Positions 1 through 8,477 of a stretch of 40,537 nucleotides of DNA are shown here, piece after piece. A program made the position numbers and the translations under genes. The stretch covers positions 1 through 40,537 of the forward strand of contig JADGJL010000116.1 in assembly GCA_027600665.1 (NCBI GenBank). Reading direction: 5' to 3'. Numbering within the stretch: the first letter of the stretch is position 1; every line of letters starts with the position of its first letter. The DNA is from Irineochytrium annulatum. Lineage: Eukaryota; Chytridiomycota; Chytridiomycetes; Chytridiales; Chytridiaceae. The notes beneath the pieces are model-generated. The model ran no database searches, was not told the DNA's origin, and was given only the letters and a program-made list of their open reading frames with translations.

Positions 1-316
1 GAGGAGGGGGGGCGGGGAACCCTTGGATGCCAGCGCAGGCTGCGGAATAACTGATCGTGATAGAGGTCGTCTGCGAGAAATCATCGAGATCGCAGACGTC
101 GGCGGCGCAGAGGCCAATGCTGGTGCCGTACGGGTCCTTCTGGCAGACATTTTGGGCCGTGACGCCGGCCTTGGTCGCGCATGAGGCGGCACAGGGAGGG
201 AGGGTGTTAAACAAGGTGGCGGCGGCGGCAGGATCGCTGGTCAGGTCGCTGGTGCTTCCCCGCACGTGGGGGAGGAGGCCGAGGAGGCCAAGGAGGACGG
301 CGGCGGTGGGCTTCAT
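1..316 (-). CDS. Secreted/membrane 6-Cys CFEM-like protein, 3' part outside window
   Basis: The reading frame starts at an ATG at 316 and stays open to the window edge (105 codons). It opens with a signal peptide (residues 1 to about 20, a hydrophobic Leu/Gly core ending LLPHVRG), followed by six cysteines at about 42, 46, 58, 70, 75 and 94. The spacing C-x3-C-x11-C-x11-C-x4-C-x18-C is the same as in the genes at 437-1446, 5073-6407 and 6651-7829. The opening P-x-C-A-x2-C and the last three cysteines resemble the fungal CFEM domain, but the central C-x-C pair of CFEM is missing, so I call it CFEM-like. After the last Cys a Pro-rich stretch begins, as in the paralogs. Whether a membrane helix and SAM domain follow cannot be seen. 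It lies 120 bp downstream of the SAM-tailed gene on the same strand. Confidence 0.72.
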   Translation of the reverse strand, partial: MKPTAAVLLGLLGLLPHVRGSTSDLTSDPAAAATLFNTLPPCAASCATKAGVTAQNVCQKDPYGTSIGLCAADVCDLDDFSQTTSITISYSAACAGIQGFPAPPP

Positions 317-436
317 GCTTGACTCGTGGGGACTTTCCAAACAAGCCACCCTGCCAGATCTCTGTATTCCACAATGTAAACACTTCAAACAGTTGTCTAT
401 GACGCTATCACTCGCCGTTTTAAAAAGTGTACCACT

Positions 437-1446
437 TCAAGAAGAGGGGAGCATAGAGACATACGGCGGCGGCTCGACCCCATTCGATGCCGCCGTTTCC
501 ACTTCCTCTCCCCCTGTGAGCCTCTCTAATGCAACCCGGAACAAATGTCTCGCGCTGTCGGACTTCACGCCCAGCATAATGAGGTCGTCGTCGGTCAAAG
601 AGCCGAGCCTGGCCCCGGTGATGTGATTTTCTGGCGCGTTTAGTGAGGGGTGGAAGTCGGGATTAAGCAAGAAGAGCGAGCAGCGTGGACGTGTGGGAAA
701 CCAGGGTTTTTACTTTGAAAAGTAAGCACGGTCGAGGGCCGCAACTCTAGCTCGTCACTTAGCCAACGCGCCACGTCCTCTGGAGTCCAGTCTGGCACGC
801 GCTCGCGGATTGGGATCGCGGATATTGATGCTGGTGGACTCGGCTCCGACATCTCCCACCTTGAGGCTGGCGGACTCGGCTCAACCGTCATCTGATGCAT
901 CGCAGCCAGCTGTGCCGTCAACGACAACCCGCCATCCTCGAGACTCCCTTGAGACAAGACGTCGTCGTCATCCCGCGCCGCCCTCTTGGCCCTTCTCGTC
1001 CTCACGTGGCGGACGCCAAAAGGCACCAGCACCACCAAAGTGATGCCCGCAAGCACAAGCACGCCGATCAGACGGGAGCTCGTGGTAGCCGTTGCCGAGT
1101 TTGGGCTCGAGTTTGGGCTCGAGAATGGAGGGTCGAAATAGAACGTCGCTGACGCCGTCGGCGGTAGCCGAGTCCCCACGCAACTGTTCAAGAGGTTCGT
1201 GATAAAAAAGGCCTCGAGCTCCATGTCGACGCCGCCGCATGCATAGAACATGCAGTCGTTCAGCATTGAGTCCCGCGCCATGCAGATGTTCTGGGCCGTG
1301 AAACCGGCCTGGGACGCGCAGGTGCGGATGCAGGGGGAGAGGTAATTGAAGTCGGTTGCGATCTCGCCGTTGGATTGGGAACGCACATGAAAGGGGAGGA
1401 GGAGGACTAAGGCGGCGGCGATGGCCGCTTGCCTGCACGGTGGCAT
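437..1446 (-). CDS. Single-pass membrane protein: 6-Cys CFEM-like ectodomain, TM, SAM domain, PPPY tail
   Basis: Two exons, 1446-714 and 630-437, with an 83-nt GT-AG intron, give 308 aa. I chose the ATG at 1446 because the in-frame codon upstream is only TTG. Order: signal peptide (1 to about 25, ending FHVRSQS), six Cys (39, 43, 55, 65, 70, 89), a short Ser/Asn stalk, a TM helix (about 126-146), a basic stop-transfer, an acidic patch, a repeated EPSPPAS motif, a SAM domain (about 220-283, opening W-T-x-E-D-V-A-R-W-L) and EPPPY (Y301) near the C-terminus. The intron cuts the SAM domain at phase 1, exactly where all SAM paralogs here are cut. The donor is A|GTAAAA; splicing restores the alignment FQ-K-NHITGARL with FK-G-SNVDGARL. 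A receptor or adhesion role is inference. It is divergent from the arrestin-like gene at 2407. Confidence 0.82.
631..713 (-). other. Phase-1 intron inside the SAM domain (representative)
   Basis: GT at 713-712 and AG at 632-631 on the minus strand, 83 nt. Paralogous introns at the same codon are 8663-8717 (-), 10657-10709 (+, pseudogene), 12715-12770 (+), 14061-14109 (-), 16866-16915 (+), 18699-18757 (+), 21441-21491 (+) and 23657-23710 (+). Lengths are 49-83 nt. Confidence 0.8.
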
Positions 1447-2406
1447 TCCCTTCCACAAAAAGACCGAAGGCGGAGGGATGGCTTGGAGAAGGTTGCCTCA
1501 GGCACTCAGCCAATCAGCCCCTTCACATCATTGCCAAACGCTTCCGTCGTCAACTTCGCCGTTGCTGGCCTGGCAAACGGCGACACGATACTCGGAATGG
1601 AATACTCGGAATGGACGCAGCCGTGAGTAGATGGCGTTGGGCCTCATGACGGCGGGCCGGGGCTCGATGGCGATCGCACTGGAGGGGACGCTTTCATTGC
1701 GGAACGTGGAGGGAGATGTGGTCATCCCGTGCCGCGACGAGCATCAATCGGGCTTCAAGGGCGATCACGAGGTGGCCAGCAGCCTTGGACACGCCGTGAT
1801 GCAGCTGAGCGAAGTGCTCGGTTTGTGTAGAGGGACGCCCCAAGTTTGGAGGGGAGCTCCGTCGGCTCATTATCAACCACGAACGGCACGGGAGCGGACC
1901 TCTTCATCTTCATGGCGGACGCTGATAGTTACGAGTCACGATCCGCGACAACCACATCGAGCACCCTACTTAAAACGGCATGGTGAAAGGGCTTAGGACA
2001 ACGCTTCCTGCGCTCTATACGACTTCACATATGGTTGTCATTGTACATTCTACGAAGAGGGAGTTGGGACGTGCGTGACTTTCATATATTTTCGGAGTAT
2101 TTTCATAACTTGTATAAACTGTTGTTGTTGGTGCGAGCGTTGCTCATAGCGCTCTCTTTATAATGCGCGGATGCCTTCTGCTTTGAAATGTTAACCCCCA
2201 TCCTGCCATGGATAGGCGTAAAGGGGTGCGCGAGTGGCTGGGCGATTGTTCTTTGGGCTGGTGTTCGACGTCATGGCGCTCCTCGGCGCAGGTGCCGGAG
2301 CCCAACACGGGGCTGGGGATGCGCCCGCGCACCACCATATAACCGTACGACAACCCCATCACCTGCCCGCTCCTGATGGACCTGGGCCTCTTCTGCGCAG
2401 GACATC
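1447..2406. other. Divergent intergenic region
   Basis: It separates the divergent SAM gene (start 1446 -) and arrestin-like gene (start 2407 +), so it should hold both promoters. A 14-nt direct repeat (atactcggaatgga, twice) lies near 1588-1615. A TATA-like stretch (ctttataatg) is near 2156. Open frames here (for example 1631-1996 +) show no domain, paralog or codon pattern that supports a gene. Confidence 0.5.
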
Positions 2407-4537
2407 ATGGCATCTTACCTCAGCCCGCCGCCATCCCCCACGGCTTTAGCAACAGCGCCGGCCCTGTCCTGCCCGCCCGGCGTCTCCCTGGCTGTTCTAC
2501 TTGATACCCCGACGCTCGATGTCCCGCCGCCCGGATGGGCCGCGATGTCACCGACGCGGAAGCTGGAGGGGACGCTGAGGCTGAGGCTGCATCCATCGGT
2601 CGGGAGCGTGCGGCTGGACCGGATACTACTGGACTTCAAGGGAGAAGGCGGAGCGACGGCTGAGAAGGTCGCGCCATCGAGGATGCGGGGCATGATCAAC
2701 CGGACGCCGAATGGGCATGAGTGCTGCCATGCGAGGGAAGAGGATGTGCATCACCGATTCCTCGTATGGGCAAACGTGCAGGGCTCGGTCGAGGATCGGA
2801 TAGGCTTCATGCCCGGCGTGTATGTTATCTTGTCCTTACGTAACTCCAATCTGGGGTGCTCACTGCAAAGATTCCGCCAGTCACGACTTCCCTTTCTCCA
2901 TCGACGTTCCCATGAACCTGTTGCCTACGCACACGCTCAACCTCCCTCACCTGCACCAACCCGCCTCACGCAATTACACCCTCGCCGCATCCTTTATACG
3001 CTCCCCCCATTCCACACCAACACCCCCCGCCCGGCGCTCGTCCCCGATGACTTCCGCACTCTGGCAGTGCTCGTTGCCCATCCATGTGCGCCAATGCTTC
3101 CCGCGGTGGCAGGTGGCGGAGAACTCCCGCCGCGTGGGACGCGGTGCGACGAGCAACAACGAGTTCGCCGTCAAGGCCGACGTGCCGCGAATAGCGTTCC
3201 GGGAGGATGGGGTGGCGGAGGTGCGGCTTGTCGTCACGCCGGGGAGCCGAGGTTTGGAAGGCGTTAGGGCGGTGAAATGTCAATTGGTCGAGACGAGTCG
3301 GTGTAAGGCCAGACCGGACGCTGCCGTGTCCGTGCCGGTTGGAGACGCATTCTACCATCAAGCAACCACGTCGGTCAAGCCGACTCTCCACAAGCCATAC
3401 CAAACGCTCGACACATTCACAATACCCGACAAACCTACCCCTATAACGCTAACCCTTGAACTGCCTCTTTCAACTGCCCATCCGGATGTTCAAACACCTC
3501 ATCACACGCTCGACCACCACCTGCTCATCCAAATCGAACACGCCGTGGCGCCCGAACGGCCGCGGATGGTCTTTGACGGCGTGTGGGATGTGATGATCCC
3601 CCGACGGCAATTCAATCTGCCTTTCCTTCCTGCTCTCACCGGGAGCGTCACCGCCCAGAATCGTCCGCTCACCGTCCCTGCATCAACGCCGGATCCATCC
3701 TTGCCGACATATATGTCCACACAACAACCGGCGGCCGGGCCGTTGCGGGACGGGATGTTGGTCCACACGGGCACGGTCCGGTCCACTCGGAGCTCCAACT
3801 CGTCCAGTTCGACGCTTTTCGACCACCCTGTGGCCGGGGAGGAATGCATTCGAACGGCGACGCTGACGGTCCCTATCCGGATCGCGCACGCGGCCGAGGA
3901 TCACGACGCGGCCATGATGGCCATCGCGCCGTTGCCGGGCGTGATGGATCCGTCGAGCGGCCGCGGTGGCGGGGACGATCGGAGGGGTTCCAAGGCGTGG
4001 GCGTCGGATGCCGCGAGCGTCGTGAGCTTTGTGATGGATGTCATGGAGGGACGGCATGACGCCGTCAGCGTCGCGAGCGTCGCGCGTTCGAGCAGACCGG
4101 CGGCGTCCGTTCGGCCGCCGTCCACGCTCACGGCACACATGCTCGCCGCACCTCCCTCACAAGACCCGTCGGCGCGTCGCATCTCCCCGGTTCCGTCGAC
4201 CCTGCTCCTCGACGTCAATCCGTTCATGCCCTCCCCGCCGCCGTCGCCGCTCCCACCCGGCGGCGTCCCCAACGACGAGCCCGTCGAGCAGGGCGTGCTG
4301 CACGAGCCTGTGGAGACGCCCCGCGTCGTCCTGCGCCCTCGCGCGCCGTCGGGTTCGCGCTCGGACGAGCTGGACCTCCGGGCCGGGGATCACGTCGTTG
4401 TAGGGGAGGAGGAGGACGGGTGGGTGTGCGGGATGAACCTGATGACGGGGAAGTGTGGGGTTTGGCCCGTGGGCGAGGTGGACTTTGCGCCGAAGGAGCA
4501 AGATGCGGATGACATAGGGCTGGGGATTGTGTCTTGA
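2407..4537 (+). CDS. Arrestin-like adaptor with C-terminal SH3 domain
   Basis: Two exons, 2407-2819 and 2881-4537, give 689 aa; the intron (61 nt) has a perfect GTATGT donor and CCAG acceptor. Splicing joins MPG-V to HDFPFSIDVP, the classic arrestin G-x-H-x-F-P-F-x-x-x-x-P motif. The N-terminal arrestin fold covers about 25-215 (L-G-T-L-R-L-like strand, then LDFKGE); a second arrestin lobe follows to about 400. A low-complexity Ser/Pro region leads to an SH3 domain at about 618-676 (DELDLRAGDHVVV, EEDGW, then G-V-W-P), with the usual ALYDY aromatic residues not conserved. An LPTY at 412-415 is a possible LPxY variant of the PPxY motif; there is no true PPxY. Arrestin-related proteins in fungi link cargo to Rsp5-type ubiquitin ligases for endocytosis. 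The SH3 fusion suggests a Pro-rich partner, which the neighbours offer. The family call is confident; the partner is inference. Confidence 0.8.
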
Positions 4538-5072
4538 TGATAGGTTGGACCTCATTTGCTGCTATAGGTAGTAGGACGAGAAGAGGCTGAACATTAAGCC
4601 TATAATGGTTGTTGGAAGGCGTTTCTTCTCCCACGTTGCACCTCTTTACCTAATGTTTTTTTTTTCCTTTCTATCTATTATGCTCATGAGAGCCTCATAT
4701 GCGACATGCAATATAACAGGCTTTGTGCCGGCCATAGAAGTATGTATGGTCATGACATTTGAAATGGCGTTTTGTCTGATCAACCTCGTGGGGGGATCTT
4801 TGTATGTTGATTAATATGCCCTGGCTCGCATCCGTGAGGCGAGTTAATGGAGCCCCGATCGTCAAGCCGGCAAGTGAATATCCTCCCACGCTGCGAAGGC
4901 TCACAAGCCGTACAAACTCTAATGACTAAATTGCTTGGCCATCTTCGCCTGCTTGCGGTGTGTTGTGTTGTTTCGCACCCGAAACGGGATCCCACGCAGC
5001 TACTTAGCCCATAAGTCCGTTCCGTGGAAAAACGCGGCTTGTCAGATCTTGCAACAGTTCTTTCATTCATTC
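4538..5072. other. Intergenic: arrestin 3' flank and promoter of 5073 gene
   Basis: It contains a long T-tract near 4650-4662 and otherwise unremarkable sequence. The open frame 4605-4814 has no support. The frame of the next gene is open upstream to 4935, but the hydrophobic leader starts at the ATG at 5073. Confidence 0.45.
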
Positions 5073-6407
5073 ATGTTGCCTCTTCCCATCACCATCGTCC
5101 TTGTCCTTGGCGTCCTCGTCGGCCTCCCGGCCCATGTGCGGTCGCAGTCCGAGACCAGCCCCGCCGTCACTGCCGCCTTCAACTCGGCCTCGCCCTGCAT
5201 CCTCAGCTGTGCCGCGCAGGCCAATCCCCCTCTCACGGCGGAGAACGTTTGCCAGGGCGGCTTTAGCCAACTCACGACGAAGGTCGACACTTGCGTGCAA
5301 AATGGTTGCTCCTTCAACGACTTCGACAGCATGATAACGCTGCAGGGGCAGCTGCAGCAAATCTGCTTCGCCTTCATCATGGGCGGCGGATTGACTCCAT
5401 CGCCGATCTCGGTGCCCGTCCCCCCGAACTCCGTACCGGCCAGCCCAAGCACCACCGTCGCCACCCCGTCCCCTGCAAGCCCCACAATCAACCCCGCCGC
5501 GTCCTCCCCATCAGCTAACCCAACTCTGTCCGGCGTTTCATCCACATCTGCAACGACATCCGGCATCGCGGCTCCCATCGCGACAGTTGACAGCAAGCCC
5601 TCATCCGCTTCAACCGCCTCCTGGGTGATCCCCGTCGTCGCCGGGTGCGCGCTCCTGGTCCTCATCGCCATCGGCGTCACCCTCTACTACTTCCTTGTCG
5701 TCCGCAAACGGCGAGGCCTGGCCGACGCCAAACCCGACGCGTACGACACCAACTACAACAACGCTCCCAGCATGCAGTACACGACCCCTTACGCGTCCCA
5801 GCAGACGACTTTCTACCCGACCATGGACCCGCCCCACCAGGCGCAATACGGGTCGGGCCCTGAGCTTCCAGACCTGACGTACCCGGAGCAAGGGACCAGC
5901 ATGTTTATGCATCCTCAGCACCCGTCCGCGTCGCCGTTCAGCGGCGGGGAGAAGAAGCAGCCCGGGATGGAGGCGTCGCCGCCGCCGTTGTTCGAGAAGC
6001 TCCCACTTCAGAGCGCGCCCAACAACAACGTGTCCTCGGACGGCATGTCGTCATCCGGCGGCTCTGGGTCCATGCGCAAGGCGGGGTTCAACCCCCAGCC
6101 GTCGACCGAGAGCTCTGGATCGTCGATGCTCAAGGACGGGTGGGCGAAAGGGGCCACGGCGGGGGGTGATTACTCGAGAATAGAGGGCGAGACGGCACCG
6201 CCGGTGTACAACAGCATGGCGGCGCCGCCGTCAAGCGGTGATGGCGCGTCGATGTTCGGGGGTGGTACTGGCGCATCGATGTTTGGGGGTGGGAGCTCGC
6301 AGATGGCGGGGAACTCGGCTCTGCCGGGGTACAACAGCACGGCGACGCCGCCGTCGAGCGGCACCGGGGCGGCAGGGGCGTCGATGTGGGGGTCGACGCG
6401 GCCTTGA
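5073..6407 (+). CDS. Single-pass membrane protein: 6-Cys CFEM-like ectodomain, Gly/Ser/Pro-rich tail, no SAM
   Basis: A single exon of 444 aa. I start at the ATG at 5073 because it immediately precedes a signal peptide (residues 1 to about 25, ending PAHVRSQS); the frame is open further upstream but not leader-like. Six cysteines (42, 46, 60, 74, 79, 98) follow the C-x3-C ... C-x4-C-x18-C plan of its paralogs. A Ser/Thr/Pro stalk (about 105-182) resembles a glycosylated spacer. The TM helix is at about 184-210, then RKRR. The 234-residue tail is Tyr/Pro/Gln-rich, then Gly/Ser-rich with the repeated motif GASMFGGG, and contains PPVY at 376-379 and LPGY at 417-420, so a WW-type ligand is kept although the SAM domain is absent. 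It is followed in tandem by the paralog at 6651. No enzymatic motif is visible; a cell-surface sensor or adhesin is inference. Confidence 0.8.
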   Translation: MLPLPITIVLVLGVLVGLPAHVRSQSETSPAVTAAFNSASPCILSCAAQANPPLTAENVCQGGFSQLTTKVDTCVQNGCSFNDFDSMITLQGQLQQICFAFIMGGGLTPSPISVPVPPNSVPASPSTTVATPSPASPTINPAASSPSANPTLSGVSSTSATTSGIAAPIATVDSKPSSASTASWVIPVVAGCALLVLIAIGVTLYYFLVVRKRRGLADAKPDAYDTNYNNAPSMQYTTPYASQQTTFYPTMDPPHQAQYGSGPELPDLTYPEQGTSMFMHPQHPSASPFSGGEKKQPGMEASPPPLFEKLPLQSAPNNNVSSDGMSSSGGSGSMRKAGFNPQPSTESSGSSMLKDGWAKGATAGGDYSRIEGETAPPVYNSMAAPPSSGDGASMFGGGTGASMFGGGSSQMAGNSALPGYNSTATPPSSGTGAAGASMWGSTRP

Positions 6408-6580
6408 GCGGTGGGAAGCCAGCATGGAGATTGACCCATCCCCAGTTGCATGCAGCCTCGATATCCCAACCACAACATTTTCCCTTCCATTTCTCCATTT
6501 TTTCGAGTTGCTCGGGATGACAGCGTAGCTTTTAATATCATTCTCGGTTACTCCCGTATTTGGATAGCGTCAAAAGGCTC

Positions 6581-6603
6581 TTGTGTTCAAGGCCCTTGTG
6601 TTC
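6581..6603 (+). promoter_or_regulatory. Two direct TTGTGTTC boxes
   Basis: TTGTGTTC occurs at 6581-6588 and 6596-6603, 15 bp apart, 48-70 bp upstream of the start codon at 6651. The same 8-mer recurs as inverted repeats upstream of other genes in the array. Confidence 0.5.
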
Positions 6604-6650
6604 GAAGGACGAAAATCTGCTCGGGTGGCTTGAATAATCGCCAGCAAGCC

Positions 6651-7829
6651 ATGACGTCCCTCAGCCCGTTCATGGCCGTCGCTGTTGTCCTCACCCTCCT
6701 CCTCGGCGTCCTCCCCGTTCACGTGCGGTCCCAATCCTTCGACGCCGCAGTCGCGGCGGCTTTCAACTCCCTTCCCGCATGCTCCAAAACATGCGCCAGC
6801 CAAGCCGGCATCACTGCGGAAAACATCTGCCAGAAGGACGAGATGAGCGATGCGATCTCTAGCTGCTCCCTCAACGCCTGCGGGCATGACGACTTTGGGG
6901 CCATGTCGTCGATAACCGCGAACATCTTCGGCCTCTGCACGGGCTTGGACTCGCCGCCAAAGCCGGTGACCCCGCCGACGCCTGCAACACCGCCGACGAC
7001 GTGGACCCCGCCGACGCCGTGGACCCCGCCGGCGCCCGTGACGTCGTGGACCCCGCCGACGCCTTCGGCCCCTCCGACGCCTTTGGCCCCGCCGACGCCT
7101 GTGGTCCTGCCGACTCCGTTGGTCGCGCCGACGCCGCCGTCGGGGGCCCCGGCGACGCCGTCGTTGGCCTCGCCGACGCCGTTGGCCCCTCAGCCTGCAG
7201 AGTCTGACCCTAGCTCGGGCGTCGCCAACTCAGCCCACCCGTCCAGCACACCCGTCGTTGCGCCTAAAACATTCACGTCTTCAAACCGCGCGTCCCCAAC
7301 TCCGCGGACATCGCACCCGGCCGCCAGCGACCCGACGGACACGACCAGCAGCTCCTCGAGCTCCTACTCCTCCTCCTCGCCCTCGTTCTTCTCATCGATG
7401 CCGCCGCTCTTTATGGTCGTCCTGGTCATCTTCGCCCTCGTCTTCCTGTGCGTCATCTTCGGGATCATCTACAAGCACTTCATTGCGAAACCGCGCGGCG
7501 AGAAAATGGGGCCCATGATCGTACCGCCGAAGGGCGTCATGCTGTACACGACGGGCGGGGCGGCCCGGAATCCATCACGACCTCGGTCGTCGACGACGAC
7601 GACGGCCGAGCCACGGCGGCAACCCACCAACGAGTTCACGTATCCCACCAGCGAATACACGTATCCGCAGTACCCTCAAGCGGCCGCGGGTCACCAGCAG
7701 GGTCAGTGGTATGCAGGAGGAGCCAGCAGCGGCTCTGGGACGTATCACTCGAGGACCAGTGAACCGACGCCGCCGTCGAGCATGCGAGCGGGTGAGCCGG
7801 TCCCGCCCTACCCCGCCTTTCACAGTTAG
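6651..7829 (+). CDS. Single-pass membrane protein: 6-Cys CFEM-like ectodomain with long TPP-repeat stalk
   Basis: A single exon of 392 aa. The ATG at 6651 starts a clear signal peptide (1 to about 28, ending PVHVRSQS); the frame is open upstream to 6450 but not leader-like. Cysteines at 44, 48, 60, 72, 77 and 96 give C-x3-C-x11-C-x11-C-x4-C-x18-C, identical to the partial gene at 1-316. A stalk at about 101-250 consists of repeated PPTP/WTPPTP units followed by a Ser run, probably extended and O-glycosylated. The TM helix is at about 252-274. The 118-residue tail has repeated FTYPTSEYTYP-like Tyr motifs and ends VPPYPAFHS, a degenerate relative of the PPxY ending. There is no SAM domain. Two TTGTGTTC boxes lie 48-70 bp upstream of the ATG. 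It is the tandem neighbour of the 5073 gene. Confidence 0.8.
   Translation: MTSLSPFMAVAVVLTLLLGVLPVHVRSQSFDAAVAAAFNSLPACSKTCASQAGITAENICQKDEMSDAISSCSLNACGHDDFGAMSSITANIFGLCTGLDSPPKPVTPPTPATPPTTWTPPTPWTPPAPVTSWTPPTPSAPPTPLAPPTPVVLPTPLVAPTPPSGAPATPSLASPTPLAPQPAESDPSSGVANSAHPSSTPVVAPKTFTSSNRASPTPRTSHPAASDPTDTTSSSSSSYSSSSPSFFSSMPPLFMVVLVIFALVFLCVIFGIIYKHFIAKPRGEKMGPMIVPPKGVMLYTTGGAARNPSRPRSSTTTTAEPRRQPTNEFTYPTSEYTYPQYPQAAAGHQQGQWYAGGASSGSGTYHSRTSEPTPPSSMRAGEPVPPYPAFHS
6968..7195 (+). repeat. Pro-rich minisatellite in coding sequence (CCGCCGACGCC-like units)
   Basis: Imperfect repeats of about 12-18 nt encode TPPTP/APPTP/WTPPTP in the stalk of the 6651 gene. The length is likely to vary between alleles by slippage (inference). 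Confidence 0.6.
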
Positions 7830-7989
7830 AACGGCGTTTTTTTAATGGATAGACGCCAACGCGTGCAGGAATGATGAGGGTAGAATTGAAGGCGTTTCTC
7901 GTAGAAGGTTAACGTTTCTCGAGGCGAATAGATTAATACAGGCATCTTATGCTTACTGCTGCATATTTCTTTTCACTCATTCTGCTAGA
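7830..7989. other. 3' flank of 6651 gene
   Basis: AT-richer sequence after the stop codon; no gene or motif that I can support. Confidence 0.4.
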
Positions 7990-8280
7990 TGGGTAACGGA
8001 TCACCGGCAGCCGCCGCGTCCTCCGCCCTGCGGACGAGAGGTTGCCACCCATGAATTAACCGCCGAAACCTGCGCGCAGTCGGCTAGTTGGCCATCGTGT
8101 CGGCCGAGCAGTTATTGTTAAACTGATAACAACAAAGCGGCAAGGGCACACCATCCATACCCGCCCTGAAATGAAGACACCAGTGGTATGCGGGCTTGTG
8201 ATTCTGCTGAGCGCTGCCAATGACCTCAAATGAGGCGTAGCCTTCTATAGAGGCATCAAAGAGGAGACATCTAGTCCGCG
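7990..8280 (-). pseudogene. Decayed ectodomain fragment of an 8-Cys SAM-receptor paralog
   Basis: This stretch aligns collinearly, with many substitutions and gaps, to 9386-9740, which encodes the stalk and 8-Cys ectodomain exons of the gene at 8478-9881. Shared words include gtcggccgagcagttatt, cctcaaatgaggcgta and aagcctgcgcgcagt-like sequence. No long frame survives, and the TM/SAM half is absent. It has the same orientation as the intact gene. I read it as the relic of a second tandem copy. Confidence 0.6.
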
Positions 8281-8345
8281 GGCTGCATCCATCCAGTTCA
8301 CAGGTTGATCTGCCAGTGGCGGTATATTAGCACTAATTTATTGTG

Positions 8346-8396
8346 AGAAGAACGTAAGCGGAGAGAAATGCACATAAAAGAACGCAGCGAAAGAAT
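8346..8396 (-). other. Conserved 3' flank block
   Basis: On the minus strand this reads TTCTTTCGCTGCGTTC...TGCATTTCTCTCCGCTTACG. Versions occur after the stop codons at 10952-11012, 13788-13850 (-), 17151-17212, 18997-19055 and 21742-21800. It is either a shared 3' UTR signal or unbroken paralogous homology. Confidence 0.5.
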
Positions 8397-8477
8397 TAAA
8401 TGGCCAAAACCGGAAAAAGAAAAATATTGGAGATGGAACCCGGACACCGCAGGCGAAGTGGGAACGCGGACGCCACT

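Noticed and set aside
57..626. 189-codon plus-strand open frame
   Set aside because: It lies antisense to the signal-peptide/6-Cys gene (1-316 -) and the SAM exon (437-630 -), both of which have clear paralogs; this frame has none.
810..1152. Plus-strand frames over the 437-1446 gene
   Set aside because: Antisense shadows of the TM and tail; composition is Arg/His/Pro noise.
1631..1996. 121-codon plus-strand frame in the divergent promoter
   Set aside because: No domain, leader, paralog or conserved start; overlaps other random frames on both strands.
4605..4814. Small hydrophobic frame after the arrestin gene
   Set aside because: Starts in the arrestin 3' flank across a T-tract; AT-rich composition explains the hydrophobicity.
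5063..5680. 205-codon minus-strand frame
   Set aside because: Exact antisense of the 5073 gene ectodomain.
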